DNA of 64,000 nucleotides from Gilvibacter sp. SZ-19 (GCF_002163875.1 NZ_CP019333.1:2472864-2536863), one strand, 5' to 3'; positions 8,379-17,707 are shown, counted from the stretch's first letter. Notes: generated by a model not told the origin, from the sequence alone. Numbers and translations are program-made.

Positions 8379-10853
8379 TTAATCTAAAAAGTCCAAGAAC
8401 TTGAGGCCAAAGACAAAAATACCGTCGTTAACCCCATTCAGACTGGAGCGCACATAATCTATCCGCAGCAAACGATACTTACCCCAACCAATATTGTCCA
8501 AACCAACAGAATACTCGTAATAAGGCTTGTTGCCTACGGTACTCAACACATGCCCACCAAGAACCAAATTGAAGTTGAGCTGATTCAAGCCTGGGATCTT
8601 CCCCAAGAGCCAGCCGTTAAAATGATGCTCCGCATGAAACTCCATATAGGAATCATTGGTACTTAAGGCGTAGTAGGGGAGATTATTGAAAACGTTGGTA
8701 TACACCCCGCCGTCATTCACGCGGGTTTGGTTCCCGTTGAAATGCTGAAAATCTACAAAGGAAATGCCTTCTCCGTTAACGAAAGTCCCTCCTTTTAGGT
8801 TATAACGGAAGCGTCCCTTATTGCCAATTTTAAAGCTTTGGTAAAGCCCAGCGCTGAATTGATGAAAGTTGTAATTGTCATTAGAGGCGGCGAATCCACC
8901 TTCGTAATTGAGCTGAATACGCGGGAATCTATTGTCGCCGCCCACGTTGAACTTAAAATCGGGATAGCTCATATATTTCTGCCCAATAGTGATGAACGCA
9001 CTTAGGCCGGCTTTGACAATATTGTGCTTATCTATGGCTGCATTTTCAAAGTCTGTGGGATCCAACGGATTGTTTGATGTGTAGGAAACACCGGAATTTC
9101 TGAACCATACCTGATCCGAAGTATTGAACAGCGGTACACGCTCTTCATAAGCCAGTCTGCTCGTTAAAAACAAACCATTCACCACTTCTTGCCCGTAATT
9201 AATGGCTCCTGAGCGCAGCTCGTAGGCCTTTAAATAATTGCGCTCAAAGGCTAAGCTACTAATGGTGTTCACAAAAGGTGAAATGGGCTCCCTGCGGTTG
9301 AACTGTGCTACAGTAACACCACCATTAACACTGAGTCTCGCACGATTTTTTGCATTGAAACGGTAGGTAAGGCCTGCGTCAAAGCGGAATCGGTCTTCAT
9401 CGATCCCATAATTGAAACGCGAGTTGAAACTCAGCCATTTCGTGTAGTTCTCGTCGAACCCTTTAAAGAAGCGCAAACCGACCTCTGGGACATAGCCCTG
9501 AATGGTGTTGAACTGAACACTTGGACCATCATAAGAAATGTTCCAACGCTCATAACTGTTGCGATAGGTATAACCAGTAAGTGGCGCCAAAAGCGATGGC
9601 CTGTTGTTCCCAGCGTCTATGGAATCCAAATAGGTTTTAGACTTGCGCAAGGTCTGAATGCTGTCTTTGCGAATGTAATCCGAGATCTCTTCAGGAGTCA
9701 GCGGTACAGGGCGAACCTGGTTCCAATAGAGCGAATCTTTCTCGTTCGCGTTGTCAACAAAGGTGAGGACTTCATTAGTAAAACTTTGTTTGGTAAAGCC
9801 AGGAGAAAAATCGTAATCGCTGTAAACAGCTGTAAAACGTCCGTCTCCATTAAGCCCAAAGAGCCCAAAACTAAAATCTATGGTCTGGGAGATCTTTACC
9901 CAAAACCGATTTTCCTTGTCGAAGGTGAAATTCTGTTTAAACACGAGTTCTTTCACAAACGGGATCTGCAGGGAAGTGCCAGAGGTGCTAAGGTCTATGC
10001 CGTAGAACTCCCAATCGTCTTCTACTATATAGACGTAACCCTCCCAAACGCGGTCTTGACTGCGTTTAGGGGTAACCAAGATCTTATTGATCAGTTTGTC
10101 ATTCTCGTAAAAGACCCCTTCTAGTTTGTAGCGATAATACTCTAGAGCGTTGTTGGCAATAGGAGATACCAATTGCGCATTGATATCTATGGTGTTGTTG
10201 TAAAAAGAAAAGTTAGCATCTCCGGCGCTGTTAAAGCTAAAGCCGTTGTCGTTTCCGCTAACCTTGGAGGCAATGATGCGCTCTTTAAAATCGTCAGGTT
10301 GTTGGTATGCGATCTCTGAAATGGTCTCAGATAGGTAAATGATCCCTGTTCGGGTAGAGTCTAAAGCTCCTCCGAAATCGCCAATATCTTCTCCCATAAT
10401 ACGCTCTGGCGCCTCGGTGACCTTCCACAAGCCCTTGGAGTAAAAGTCTGCTGTAAAGGCGGCGATGCGCTGGCTGTTCTTTTTGCGATTCGCTATGGCT
10501 TGTCTTATGATCCTATAGGCCGGATCCTCACTGGCATCGATAATTACTTCGTCTAGGCTAAGGCTGGTGGCCTGCAGACTCATATTTAGTTCTTGGAGTT
10601 TTCCCTTGTATTCGAGCTGTTGGGTTTTTACTTCGAACCCTAAATATTGAAAAACTAGGGTATAAGTTCCAGCTTCTGGCAGTTCTAGTACGTAATCACC
10701 GAGTTCGTTTGAGGTTGTGCCTAAATAGCTGTCTTGCACAAAAATATTCACAAAGGGTAGGGGCTCGCCCTTGGAATCGGTTACCCGACCTTTTATCTGG
10801 GCATGAAGGCTTGCACTTAAAAATAATAAGAGTAGGAGTAGCGGTTTTTGCAT
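8379..10853 (-). CDS. DUF5686/carboxypeptidase-regulatory-like outer-membrane protein
   Basis: This 824-residue protein has a signal peptide (MQKPLLLLLLFLSASLHAQ). A carboxypeptidase-D regulatory-like beta-sandwich follows (residues 20-105, IKGRVTDSKGEPLPFVNIFV). The long C-terminal part has alternating beta strands rich in aromatic residues and ends in FGLKFLDFLD, as expected of an outer-membrane barrel. This is the architecture of the DUF5686 family, common in Bacteroidetes and of unknown function. It lies downstream of smpB on the same strand with an 80-bp gap that contains a nested inverted repeat. Confidence 0.8.
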   Translation of the reverse strand: MQKPLLLLLLFLSASLHAQIKGRVTDSKGEPLPFVNIFVQDSYLGTTSNELGDYVLELPEAGTYTLVFQYLGFEVKTQQLEYKGKLQELNMSLQATSLSLDEVIIDASEDPAYRIIRQAIANRKKNSQRIAAFTADFYSKGLWKVTEAPERIMGEDIGDFGGALDSTRTGIIYLSETISEIAYQQPDDFKERIIASKVSGNDNGFSFNSAGDANFSFYNNTIDINAQLVSPIANNALEYYRYKLEGVFYENDKLINKILVTPKRSQDRVWEGYVYIVEDDWEFYGIDLSTSGTSLQIPFVKELVFKQNFTFDKENRFWVKISQTIDFSFGLFGLNGDGRFTAVYSDYDFSPGFTKQSFTNEVLTFVDNANEKDSLYWNQVRPVPLTPEEISDYIRKDSIQTLRKSKTYLDSIDAGNNRPSLLAPLTGYTYRNSYERWNISYDGPSVQFNTIQGYVPEVGLRFFKGFDENYTKWLSFNSRFNYGIDEDRFRFDAGLTYRFNAKNRARLSVNGGVTVAQFNRREPISPFVNTISSLAFERNYLKAYELRSGAINYGQEVVNGLFLTSRLAYEERVPLFNTSDQVWFRNSGVSYTSNNPLDPTDFENAAIDKHNIVKAGLSAFITIGQKYMSYPDFKFNVGGDNRFPRIQLNYEGGFAASNDNYNFHQFSAGLYQSFKIGNKGRFRYNLKGGTFVNGEGISFVDFQHFNGNQTRVNDGGVYTNVFNNLPYYALSTNDSYMEFHAEHHFNGWLLGKIPGLNQLNFNLVLGGHVLSTVGNKPYYEYSVGLDNIGWGKYRLLRIDYVRSSLNGVNDGIFVFGLKFLDFLD

Positions 10854-10880
10854 GGTCAGTGTTTTGGAGCAAATAAAATC

Positions 10881-10934
10881 AATGGTAAGCTACCCACTTC
10901 TTAAAAAAGTGTTAGCTAACATAAATTTACCATT
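10881..10934. terminator. Nested inverted repeat after smpB
   Basis: AATGGTAA (10881-10888) pairs with TTACCATT (10927-10934). Inside it AGCTA (10888-10892) pairs with TAGCT (10913-10917), and CACTT (10895-10899) with AAGTG (10907-10911). The outer arm overlaps the smpB stop codon. There is no long T-tract, so it may be a weak terminator or an mRNA-stability element. Confidence 0.35.
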
Positions 10935-11400
10935 AATTGTTAAAGTTCTTTTTGATCCTGCTGAGGTTACGCTTGTTGTCTCTGTCTTTGATGGTCTCGC
11001 GTTTGTCGTAGAGTTTTTTACCGCGACACAGTGCGATCTCCATCTTGGCAAGACCTCTATCGTTGGTGAACAATAAAAGGGGAATAATGGTCAAGCCTGA
11101 GTTTTTAACTTCTTTTTCAAGTTTCTTTAACTCGTTGCGATTCAGGAGTAATTTACGCTCACTTTTTGGCTTGTGGTTAAAGTGCGTCGCATGAGAATAC
11201 TCCTCTATCGTCATATTAATTACAAAGAGTTCACCGCGATCGTTGAACTCGCAAAAACTCTCAGCTATAGAGGCGCGTCCTTCTCGTATGGCTTTGATCT
11301 CTGTACCAGCCAGAACGATACCCGCCGTGTAGCGATCTAAGATCTCGTATTCAAAGCGGGCTTTGCGATTCTTTATTTTCACTTGTTTTTGCAAACTCAT
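10933..11400 (-). CDS. smpB: SsrA-binding protein SmpB
   Basis: SmpB binds tmRNA and takes it to stalled ribosomes for trans-translation. The 155-residue protein has the typical opening KNRKARFEYEILDRYTAGIV, then GTEIKAIREGRASIAESFCE and the C-terminal GKKLYDKRETIKDRDNKRNL, whose basic tail enters the mRNA channel. The start codon lies 4 nt after a perfect -7 box, so the mRNA is probably leaderless. Confidence 0.95.
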   Translation of the reverse strand: MSLQKQVKIKNRKARFEYEILDRYTAGIVLAGTEIKAIREGRASIAESFCEFNDRGELFVINMTIEEYSHATHFNHKPKSERKLLLNRNELKKLEKEVKNSGLTIIPLLLFTNDRGLAKMEIALCRGKKLYDKRETIKDRDNKRNLSRIKKNFNN

Positions 11401-11404
11401 GCCG

Positions 11405-11412
11405 CAAATTTA
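11405..11412 (-). promoter_or_regulatory. smpB -7 box abutting the start codon
   Basis: The minus strand reads TAAATTTG, then CGGC, then ATG. The 4-nt gap equals the distance from the SRP RNA -7 box to the SRP RNA 5' end, so transcription should begin at or next to the A of the ATG. No TTG sits at the usual -33 spacing. Confidence 0.55.
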
Positions 11413-11515
11413 CATTTAATTCCCGTGTAATTGTCGCCCATATTCACTGGCTTTTGGATTTTTCTTCTTATCAAAATTTTAAGAGCTCTTACACGAGCAG
11501 ATTGCTAGTTCTGTG

Positions 11516-11523
11516 TATTTTTG
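11516..11523 (+). promoter_or_regulatory. -7 box abutting the first DUF6503 gene
   Basis: TATTTTTG is followed by TTTT and then the ATG at 11528. This perfect box, 4 nt before the start codon, predicts a leaderless transcript. It also argues for the ATG at 11528 over the upstream ATG at 11513, which lies before the -7 box. Confidence 0.55.
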
Positions 11524-11527
11524 TTTT

Positions 11528-12331
11528 ATGTTGAAACGGACCACAATACTACTTTTATGCAGTCTGATGCTCTGGAGCTGCAACAGTGGCCCCACCAAAG
11601 AGCAACAAGAGCCTGATCCCAAAGCTGTTAAACCCAGATTGACCGCTGGGCAAATCGTAGACCGCGCCATTGAATATCACGGAGGCCCACTTTTTGAAAA
11701 GTCTGAGATAGAGTTCAAGTTTCGAGATTATCAGTACAGATCTTTGCAAGAGGGTGGAGCATTCACTTTAGACAGGATTTCGTACAACGATGCTATCGGT
11801 AAGATCACAGATCGAGTCACCAATGCCGGCTATACCCAAGTATTGAACGACGAATTTGAGATGAACATCGTAGATTCAATGAAGGTCAAGTTCACCAATA
11901 GTGTTAACTCTGTTCATTATTTTGCCCGCCTGCCTTATGGTCTGAATGCGCCTGCCGTAGAAAAAAAGCTGATCGGGACCGACTCTATTAAAGGGAGAGC
12001 CTATCACGAAGTTGAGGTGCGATTTAAGCAAGAAGGTGGAGGCGTAGATTTTCAAGATGTATTTATGTACTGGTTCGACACAGAAACGGGTGCTATGGAT
12101 TATTTAGCCTATTCTTACGAGACCGATGGGGGTGGGATTCGCTTCCGAGCGGCCTACAATCCGCGAGAGATAAATGGATTGCGTTTTCAAGATTATGTGA
12201 ATTACAAACCGCAAGGCTTGGATGTTGCCTTAAAAGATCTGGATTACCTCTACGAGCAGGGATCGCTTATTGAGGTCTCGAAGATCGAATTGGAAAATGT
12301 AAAAGTGAAAATAGTAGACGATGCACTTTAG
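11528..12331 (+). CDS. DUF6503-type lipoprotein
   Basis: This 267-residue lipoprotein has signal MLKRTTILLLCSLMLWSC and mature start NSGPTKEQQ. The motif AIEYHGGPLFEKSEIEFKFR matches AITAHGGARYDGATIRFALN of the next gene, so the two are paralogues of the HGG-containing DUF6503 family of Bacteroidetes. The function is unknown; the fold looks like an outer-membrane lipid- or ligand-binding beta sheet. The start follows from a -7 box at 11516-11523. It overlaps the next gene by 11 bp. Confidence 0.7.
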   Translation: MLKRTTILLLCSLMLWSCNSGPTKEQQEPDPKAVKPRLTAGQIVDRAIEYHGGPLFEKSEIEFKFRDYQYRSLQEGGAFTLDRISYNDAIGKITDRVTNAGYTQVLNDEFEMNIVDSMKVKFTNSVNSVHYFARLPYGLNAPAVEKKLIGTDSIKGRAYHEVEVRFKQEGGGVDFQDVFMYWFDTETGAMDYLAYSYETDGGGIRFRAAYNPREINGLRFQDYVNYKPQGLDVALKDLDYLYEQGSLIEVSKIELENVKVKIVDDAL

Positions 12332-13085
12332 AACCTTTTTATTGCTGTTACTAGTAGGATTGACGCAAAGCTGTGAGCAATCGGCTAAATCTGAAGCTAT
12401 AGAACCCAGAGCCCTACTCGATAGTGCAATAACTGCACATGGCGGTGCTCGCTATGATGGCGCTACCATACGCTTTGCGCTGAATAATTACGATTTTGAG
12501 CTCAAGCGCGAGGGGTACACTTATGACTACAAAATGTCTCAAGAAAAAGATGGAGCGCTTCATATGGTAAACACCTTTAACGGTGGACTTACGTATAAGA
12601 TCGGAGATAGCCTTGTGGACCACGGAGGACGTCAAATGACCTTAATTAGAGAGCGGGTCAACAACGTAGCTTACGACTTCTACATACCGTATTCCTTAAC
12701 GGGTAACGATATTGTATTGGAGTATTTAGGTACTGAGAATATGCGTCTAAAACCGTATCACAAGCTAAAAGTGAGCTATAAACAGATACCAGGAGCCGAT
12801 CCGGACGAGCGCGCCTATGTCTTGTGGATCAGCGCCGATACTTACGAGATCGATTTTATTGCCAAACAGAATGAGGCCGCAAGCGGCAGAAAGCAATTTA
12901 TGGCCGCTGCCTATAAACGCCGTGTTGGCGGCATGCTATTCTCTGATTTTGAATTGTATCAAACTGCAGATAGAAATAAAGAAGTAGCCATAGATTCTCT
13001 GGGGATGGCCTATAATTCTGGGAACATGCAGCGTAAAGCTGTTACTACTTATATGGACATTGAGGTTGACCCAAAGTCGAATTAA
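12321..13085 (+). CDS. DUF6503-type lipoprotein, paralogue of the preceding gene
   Basis: This 254-residue lipoprotein has signal MHFRTFLLLLLVGLTQSC. It shares with its upstream neighbour the HGG motif, an NNYDFELKREG/RDYQYRSLQEG strand and a late YVLWISADTYEIDFIA/MYWFDTETGAMDYLA segment. The 11-bp overlap indicates one operon and probably a shared function arising from tandem duplication. It ends 4 bp inside the converging phosphatase gene. Confidence 0.68.
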   Translation: MHFRTFLLLLLVGLTQSCEQSAKSEAIEPRALLDSAITAHGGARYDGATIRFALNNYDFELKREGYTYDYKMSQEKDGALHMVNTFNGGLTYKIGDSLVDHGGRQMTLIRERVNNVAYDFYIPYSLTGNDIVLEYLGTENMRLKPYHKLKVSYKQIPGADPDERAYVLWISADTYEIDFIAKQNEAASGRKQFMAAAYKRRVGGMLFSDFELYQTADRNKEVAIDSLGMAYNSGNMQRKAVTTYMDIEVDPKSN

Positions 13086-13600
13086 TCGATCTGTAAGACC
13101 TGTACGGTGACCTTTTCACCACTTTTAGTAACAATGAACAACATACCGTTGTTGTCGTCCGCTATCCAGGGGTAAGTCTCTTTTTCTAAAACAGCGTTTA
13201 CGAACATTGGAGTGGTGTTGCTATGCCCGACAACCAATACCGTTTTGCCTTGAGTCGCTGCTGCGAAGTCCGCACTGTAAAGATTTCTTGGGTCATAAGA
13301 CTGAATTTCCAATTCCTGCATCAGAGAAGTAGGTAAGGCTGTTTGCTGTGTGCGGTTGTAATCTGTGCTGTAAATAGCGTCAAAGGCTACATTCTCAAAT
13401 ACTTTAGCCCACTTGGCAGCCCTTTGTTTACCGGCCTCGGTAAGATTCGGATTTTTGTTGTCGGCATTAGAACGGTCTTTTTCCGCATGTCTGATGCAGT
13501 AATACACCGTAGTCTGGTCTGATGTTGTTTCTTGTCCGTAGAATTGCTGCGGAGCCAATACAGCTGCTATCAGCAGTATAAAAAATAAAGCGCGTTTCAT
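13082..13600 (-). CDS. Exported histidine phosphatase family protein
   Basis: The product is a 172-residue phosphatase of the phosphoglycerate-mutase/SixA superfamily. The phosphorylated histidine is in YYCIRHAEKD (Arg37, His38), and the second histidine in VLVVGHSNTTP. TEAGKQRAAKWAKVF is also typical. A signal peptide (MKRALFFILLIAAVLAPQQFYGQ) places it in the periplasm. The substrate is unknown. Confidence 0.82.
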   Translation of the reverse strand: MKRALFFILLIAAVLAPQQFYGQETTSDQTTVYYCIRHAEKDRSNADNKNPNLTEAGKQRAAKWAKVFENVAFDAIYSTDYNRTQQTALPTSLMQELEIQSYDPRNLYSADFAAATQGKTVLVVGHSNTTPMFVNAVLEKETYPWIADDNNGMLFIVTKSGEKVTVQVLQID

Positions 13601-13631
13601 AAAGCGGTTTTAGACCGTGAAGTTATTAAAT

Positions 13632-13673
13632 AAAAAATTGCCTAAAAGAAGCTCTTTAGCTTCCCCTAGGCAA
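13632..13673 (-). terminator. Rho-independent terminator of the 42-aa membrane protein gene
   Basis: The stem has two parts: TTGCCTA/TAGGCAA (13638-13644 with 13667-13673) and an inner GAAGCT/AGCTTC around a CTTT loop. On the minus strand it is followed by a T-run (13637-13632). It lies 22 bp after the stop of the small ORF and before the phosphatase start. Confidence 0.75.
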
Positions 13674-13695
13674 TCACCTTTTCTAAGGTCCTTTC

Positions 13696-13824
13696 TTACA
13701 ACATGCTGATAGAAAGTGAATAGAATAGTGTTACTAGAGTAACAACCCCAACGTAAACGGCTAAGGCGTGATTGCGTTTAGGTTGTATCTTTTTGTTGCT
13801 GATTGCTGTTTCCATGATCTTCAT
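13696..13824 (-). CDS. 42-residue single-span membrane protein
   Basis: The frame encodes MKIMETAISNKKIQPKRNHA followed by LAVYVGVVTLVTLFYSLSIS and ML, then TAA. A basic N-terminal half followed by one hydrophobic span predicts a small inner-membrane protein with its N-terminus inside. A second ATG is at 13815. Reality is supported by a strong intrinsic terminator just downstream on the same strand and by the absence of any other gene in this 280-bp gap. No family recognised. Confidence 0.6.
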   Translation of the reverse strand: MKIMETAISNKKIQPKRNHALAVYVGVVTLVTLFYSLSISML

Positions 13825-13883
13825 TTTTTGGAGTTTTCGTTTTTTGTTTGATACACCCATATGACGACCCAGAAAAATCTTTG

Positions 13884-14369
13884 TTACACCTTTTGCGACC
13901 GAACTGTCGAAATTCTGGCCTCAAATGTCGTTTCAGCTACCGGATTTGCTACTGCTGCGAAAAGATTCATAAATTTTTGTGAATGCTGCTCTCTTTGTTG
14001 CTTTAAGAGGTTGAAATGCACGAAGTTACTCCACATAACAGCTTTGAGTTCGTCTTTTTTAAGACCGTTCATGCGCATCTCTACCAACAAACTAGTGTCT
14101 GTATAATGCAGCAATTGACTGCTTATTTTAACCTCTTCCATAGTGAAAGCTGGTTTTAGGTAGGCAATCTGCGTGCTACCAACAACCCAACTCTTTCCTT
14201 CCTTACGGCCTAATTCGTAGATGTCAATACCGTAGTGCGCAATAAGCTGATCCTCTCTGGCATTGATCATATAGTTCAGATATTCTGCATTGTTCAGATG
14301 ATTAAATGGGTCGCAATCCTGAAATCGGATCTTGGTTGTGCTTTCTAATACTTTAGGTAAATTCTCCAT
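13884..14369 (-). CDS. Hotdog-fold acyl-CoA thioesterase
   Basis: This 161-residue protein resembles the 4-hydroxybenzoyl-CoA thioesterase branch of the hotdog fold. RFQDCDPFNHLNNAEYLNY (residues 14-32) holds the conserved Asp and the helix-start region. It would hydrolyse an acyl-CoA; the substrate is unknown. It lies 38 bp after the TetR gene on the same strand. A near-palindrome matching the TetR gene's own operator candidate sits 7 bp before its ATG, so it is probably a regulated target. Confidence 0.78.
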   Translation of the reverse strand: MENLPKVLESTTKIRFQDCDPFNHLNNAEYLNYMINAREDQLIAHYGIDIYELGRKEGKSWVVGSTQIAYLKPAFTMEEVKISSQLLHYTDTSLLVEMRMNGLKKDELKAVMWSNFVHFNLLKQQREQHSQKFMNLFAAVANPVAETTFEARISTVRSQKV

Positions 14370-14375
14370 AATAAA

Positions 14376-14389
14376 ATACCGAATGGTAT
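14376..14389. promoter_or_regulatory. TetR operator candidate before the thioesterase gene
   Basis: ATACCGAATGGTAT is a near-perfect inverted repeat (ATACCr-n2-yGGTAT, one mismatch) almost identical to ATACCGAACGGTAT upstream of the adjacent TetR gene. Confidence 0.65.
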
Positions 14390-14407
14390 ATTTTTGTTTA
14401 AAAAAAA

Positions 14408-15001
14408 TTAGATTTCGTACTTGCTGATTAGTTGGTCTAGGGCATCTACTGCCTCAACCACATAGGTGTGATCATCCATGGTCTGCATCATGAATATTGC
14501 GCCTTGAATACGTGTGTACATTAGTTTTCCAAAGTTCTTGTTAGCGAACTCTGCCTTAAGATCTCCTTCTTTTACCGCCAATTCAACCAAACTTTGAATA
14601 TGCTGTTGACTCTTACTTATAACCGATTGAACCTGAGCCATAAGCGGCCCGTCTTGGTGGTGTGCATCTACGCCGATATTCAGAATAGGGCAGCCGCCCA
14701 ATTTCCTGCTGAACTGATAGTAAGAGCGGTAGAACTCGGTGATCTTGTATAAAGCACCTAAGGCAGAATCACTTTCTTGCTGATGCAAGCTGATCTGTTT
14801 AAAAAGCTCGTTCACGTTGTATTTGAACGCCGCAACAGCCAGCGCTTCCTTAGATTCAAAGTTACCATAGATAGCGCCCTTGGTAAGGCCAGTAGCCTTA
14901 GTGAGGTCGTTCAAGGAAGTAGCCGCATAGCCTTGCTGATTAAAGATCGGGGCTACGGTTTCTACAATGAACTTCTTGGTTCTTTCTGCTTTTGTGAGCA
15001 T
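14408..15001 (-). CDS. TetR/AcrR family transcriptional regulator
   Basis: This is a 197-residue repressor. The N-terminal helix-turn-helix spans about residues 8-55 (AATSLNDLTKATGLTKGAIYGNFESKEAL), and the C-terminal helical domain is the likely ligand- and dimer-forming part. A perfect palindrome lies 13 bp upstream of its -7 box and a near copy precedes the following thioesterase gene, so I infer autoregulation. An acyl-CoA or fatty-acid-like inducer would fit the neighbour but is not shown. Confidence 0.88.
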   Translation of the reverse strand: MLTKAERTKKFIVETVAPIFNQQGYAATSLNDLTKATGLTKGAIYGNFESKEALAVAAFKYNVNELFKQISLHQQESDSALGALYKITEFYRSYYQFSRKLGGCPILNIGVDAHHQDGPLMAQVQSVISKSQQHIQSLVELAVKEGDLKAEFANKNFGKLMYTRIQGAIFMMQTMDDHTYVVEAVDALDQLISKYEI

Positions 15002-15023
15002 GATTCGCTTGTGTTCGCCTTTT

Positions 15024-15051
15024 CAAAGATATAAAAAATACCGAACGGTAT
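15024..15051 (-). promoter_or_regulatory. tetR promoter with palindromic operator
   Basis: On the minus strand TATCTTTG (15031-15024) is a perfect -7 box. ATACCGAACGGTAT (15038-15051) is a perfect ATACCG-N2-CGGTAT palindrome just upstream, within the -7/-33 spacer, the classic position for steric repression. Confidence 0.7.
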
Positions 15052-15063
15052 ATTATTTTCAAT

Positions 15064-15089
15064 AAAAAAAACCTCCCGCAGGAGGTTTT
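15064..15089 (-). terminator. clpB terminator
   Basis: The hairpin is AAAACCTCC (15068-15076), loop CGCA, GGAGGTTTT (15081-15089). On the minus strand it runs into a T-tract 18 bp after the clpB stop. Confidence 0.8.
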
Positions 15090-15106
15090 AACTTGATTCA
15101 ATTATT

Positions 15107-17707
15107 TTAAGGAGTTACCAGGTCATTCTGATTCCTAAAAACGAGCTTCCCGTCAAAACTATCGAGCAATATGATGCTTTCTGCCGATACTTTTCCCGCT
15201 AAGATCTCCTTAGAAAGCTGGTTGAGTACTTCTCGCTGAATTACACGCTTTACGGGTCTGGCTCCAAATTGCGGGTCGAATCCACGTTCGGCCAAATACG
15301 CAATGGCATCATCCGTAGCGTCTAAAGTAATATTCTGTTTTGCAAGCATTTTTATCACCCCGCGGAGTTGTAGACTCACAATTTGCGCTATGTCTTGCTC
15401 TCTTAAAGGTGTAAACAGAATGATGTCGTCTATACGGTTTAAGAACTCCGGACGTACAGTCTGTTTGAGTAATCCCAGAACATCTACTTTGGCGGCTTCC
15501 AGAGCACTGTCTAGATCTTTGATCGATTCAAAGCGCTCTTGGATCACGCTACTTCCCATATTGGAGGTCATGATTATAATGGTGTTCTTAAAATCAGCAA
15601 CCCGCCCTTTGTTATCTGTCAGGCGACCTTCGTCCAGAACTTGCAATAAGATATTAAAGGTATCTGGGTGCGCCTTCTCGATCTCATCTAACAAGACTAC
15701 CGAATACGGCTTGCGTCTTACCGCTTCGGTAAGTTGCCCGCCTTCGTCATAGCCTACATATCCCGGAGGAGCTCCCACCAAGCGGCTAACACTGTGCCTT
15801 TCTTGATACTCGCTCATGTCTATTCGCGTCATAGCGTTTTCGTCATTGAACAAGTATTCTGCCAAGGCCTTGGCCAATTCTGTTTTTCCAACCCCTGTGG
15901 TTCCCAAGAATAGGAAAGACCCGATAGGTTTTTTGGCATCTTGCAAACCTGCTCTCGATCTTCGAATCGCGTCGCTTACCGCAGTAATGGCTTCTTCTTG
16001 TCCCACCACGCGTTTGTGTAGCTCTTGCTCCAAAAGCAGCAATTTTTCGCGTTCACTCTGTAGCATTTTGGTCACGGGAATTCCGGTCCATTTGGCTACA
16101 ACTTCTGCGATATCCTCATGGGTAACTTCTTCCTTGATGAGCGAAGACCCTTGCTGGGCAGCCAATTCTTCTTGTTTGGCTTCTAGTGCTTCTTGAGCTT
16201 CCTTGATCTTTCCGTAACGAAGTTCGGCCACTTTTCCGTAGTCGCCTTCGCGTTCGGCGCGTTCGGCTTCGAGTTTAAATGCTTCTATCTCGGTTTTTAT
16301 TTGCTGAACACTTTCTACAACCTCTTTTTCTTGCTTCCATTTCGCATGGATCTCGTTGCGTTCTTCTTTGAGGTTGGCCAGATCTGCACGAAGGATCTTG
16401 AGTTTGGCCTCGTCCTTTTCGCGCTTAATGGCTTCTATCTCGATCTCCAATTGCATGATCTTTCTGTCTAAAACATCCAGTTCCTCGGGTTTGGAATTGA
16501 TCTCCATCCGCAGTTTAGAGGCTGCTTCGTCCATAAGATCGATCGCCTTATCGGGCAAGAATCTGTTGGTGATATAACGCTGAGAGAGTTCAACCGCACC
16601 AATGATTGCATCGTCCTTGATACGCACCTTGTGGTGGTTCTCGTACTTTTCTTTTATACCTCTTAAGATAGAGATCGCACTTTCGGTATCGGGTTCATCT
16701 ACCTGTACCTTTTGGAAACGACGCTCCAAAGCTTTATCCTTTTCAAAATATTTCTGATACTCATCTAAAGTGGTGGCCCCAATAGCACGCAGTTCTCCTC
16801 TTGCCAAGGCCGGCTTAAGGATATTGGCCGCGTCCATGGCTCCTTGTCCACCTCCGGCTCCGACCAAGGTATGGATCTCATCTATGAATAAGACAATATC
16901 TCCGTCACTAGAGGTCACTTCTTTGATCACGGCTTTAAGGCGCTCTTCGAATTCTCCTTTAAACTTCGCTCCAGCGATCAGAGCCCCCATATCCAGACTA
17001 AAGATCTGCTTTTGCTGCAGGTTTTCGGGTACATCTCCGTCTACAATACGGTGTGCCAAACCTTCTGCAATGGCGGTCTTTCCTGTTCCAGGCTCGCCTA
17101 CAAGCATGGGGTTATTCTTGGTGCGTCTAGATAGGATCTGCAGTATGCGTCTTATTTCTTCGTCACGGCCAATAACCGGGTCTAGCTTACCTTCTTGCGC
17201 CAATTGATTTAGATTCTTGGCGTATTTGTTCAAAGCGTTATAGGATTCTTCTGCGGATGCGGACGTAACCCGTTCTCCTTTGCGCAGCTCATCTATGGCC
17301 GCATTCAAGTTCTTGCTGTTCACACCCTGATCTTTCAAGGCCTGAGCAATACTATTCTTGCTTTCAAAAAGCGCGAGTAAAAGATGCTCTATAGACACAA
17401 ATTCGTCCTTGCGCTTCTTTGCACCAATAGAGGCGTCGTTGAGCAATTTTGCTGTTTCACGCCCTAACATGATCTCTGCCCCGCTAACTTTTGGCTTGCG
17501 CTCCAGCTCTTTGTCCAAGATCTGTTCTAGGGTAGTGGGGTTCACGTTGAGCTTTTTGAGCAGATAAGGCAGCACATTCTCATCGACCTCGAGCATGGCT
17601 TTAAACAAGTGCTCCGGGTCTATATGCTGATGCTCCAACTCTTGAGTGAGTTGGTGCGCCTGCTGTACAGCTTCCTGTGATTTTATAGTATAATTATTAA
17701 AATTCAT
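15107..17707 (-). CDS. clpB: ATP-dependent chaperone ClpB
   Basis: This hexameric disaggregase works with DnaK to rescue aggregated proteins. At 866 residues it is of normal length. Domains run: N-terminal Clp repeats, AAA1 ([25 protein letters not shown]), a coiled middle domain rich in Glu/Lys/Arg (about 410-530), and AAA2 ([19 protein letters not shown]). The lid motif [17 protein letters not shown] is near the C-terminus. [15 protein letters not shown] at 17707 is the family start; the upstream ATG adds only MT. The upstream region has no TAnnTTTG box but has an inverted repeat (GACA-AAA-TGTC), hinting at heat-shock control. Confidence 0.95.
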   Translation of the reverse strand: MNFNNYTIKSQEAVQQAHQLTQELEHQHIDPEHLFKAMLEVDENVLPYLLKKLNVNPTTLEQILDKELERKPKVSGAEIMLGRETAKLLNDASIGAKKRKDEFVSIEHLLLALFESKNSIAQALKDQGVNSKNLNAAIDELRKGERVTSASAEESYNALNKYAKNLNQLAQEGKLDPVIGRDEEIRRILQILSRRTKNNPMLVGEPGTGKTAIAEGLAHRIVDGDVPENLQQKQIFSLDMGALIAGAKFKGEFEERLKAVIKEVTSSDGDIVLFIDEIHTLVGAGGGQGAMDAANILKPALARGELRAIGATTLDEYQKYFEKDKALERRFQKVQVDEPDTESAISILRGIKEKYENHHKVRIKDDAIIGAVELSQRYITNRFLPDKAIDLMDEAASKLRMEINSKPEELDVLDRKIMQLEIEIEAIKREKDEAKLKILRADLANLKEERNEIHAKWKQEKEVVESVQQIKTEIEAFKLEAERAEREGDYGKVAELRYGKIKEAQEALEAKQEELAAQQGSSLIKEEVTHEDIAEVVAKWTGIPVTKMLQSEREKLLLLEQELHKRVVGQEEAITAVSDAIRRSRAGLQDAKKPIGSFLFLGTTGVGKTELAKALAEYLFNDENAMTRIDMSEYQERHSVSRLVGAPPGYVGYDEGGQLTEAVRRKPYSVVLLDEIEKAHPDTFNILLQVLDEGRLTDNKGRVADFKNTIIIMTSNMGSSVIQERFESIKDLDSALEAAKVDVLGLLKQTVRPEFLNRIDDIILFTPLREQDIAQIVSLQLRGVIKMLAKQNITLDATDDAIAYLAERGFDPQFGARPVKRVIQREVLNQLSKEILAGKVSAESIILLDSFDGKLVFRNQNDLVTP

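Noticed and set aside
15303-17567. Several plus-strand frames of 69-149 codons opposite clpB
   Set aside because: They are Ser- and Arg-rich shadows of the clpB coding sequence with no promoter and no family features.
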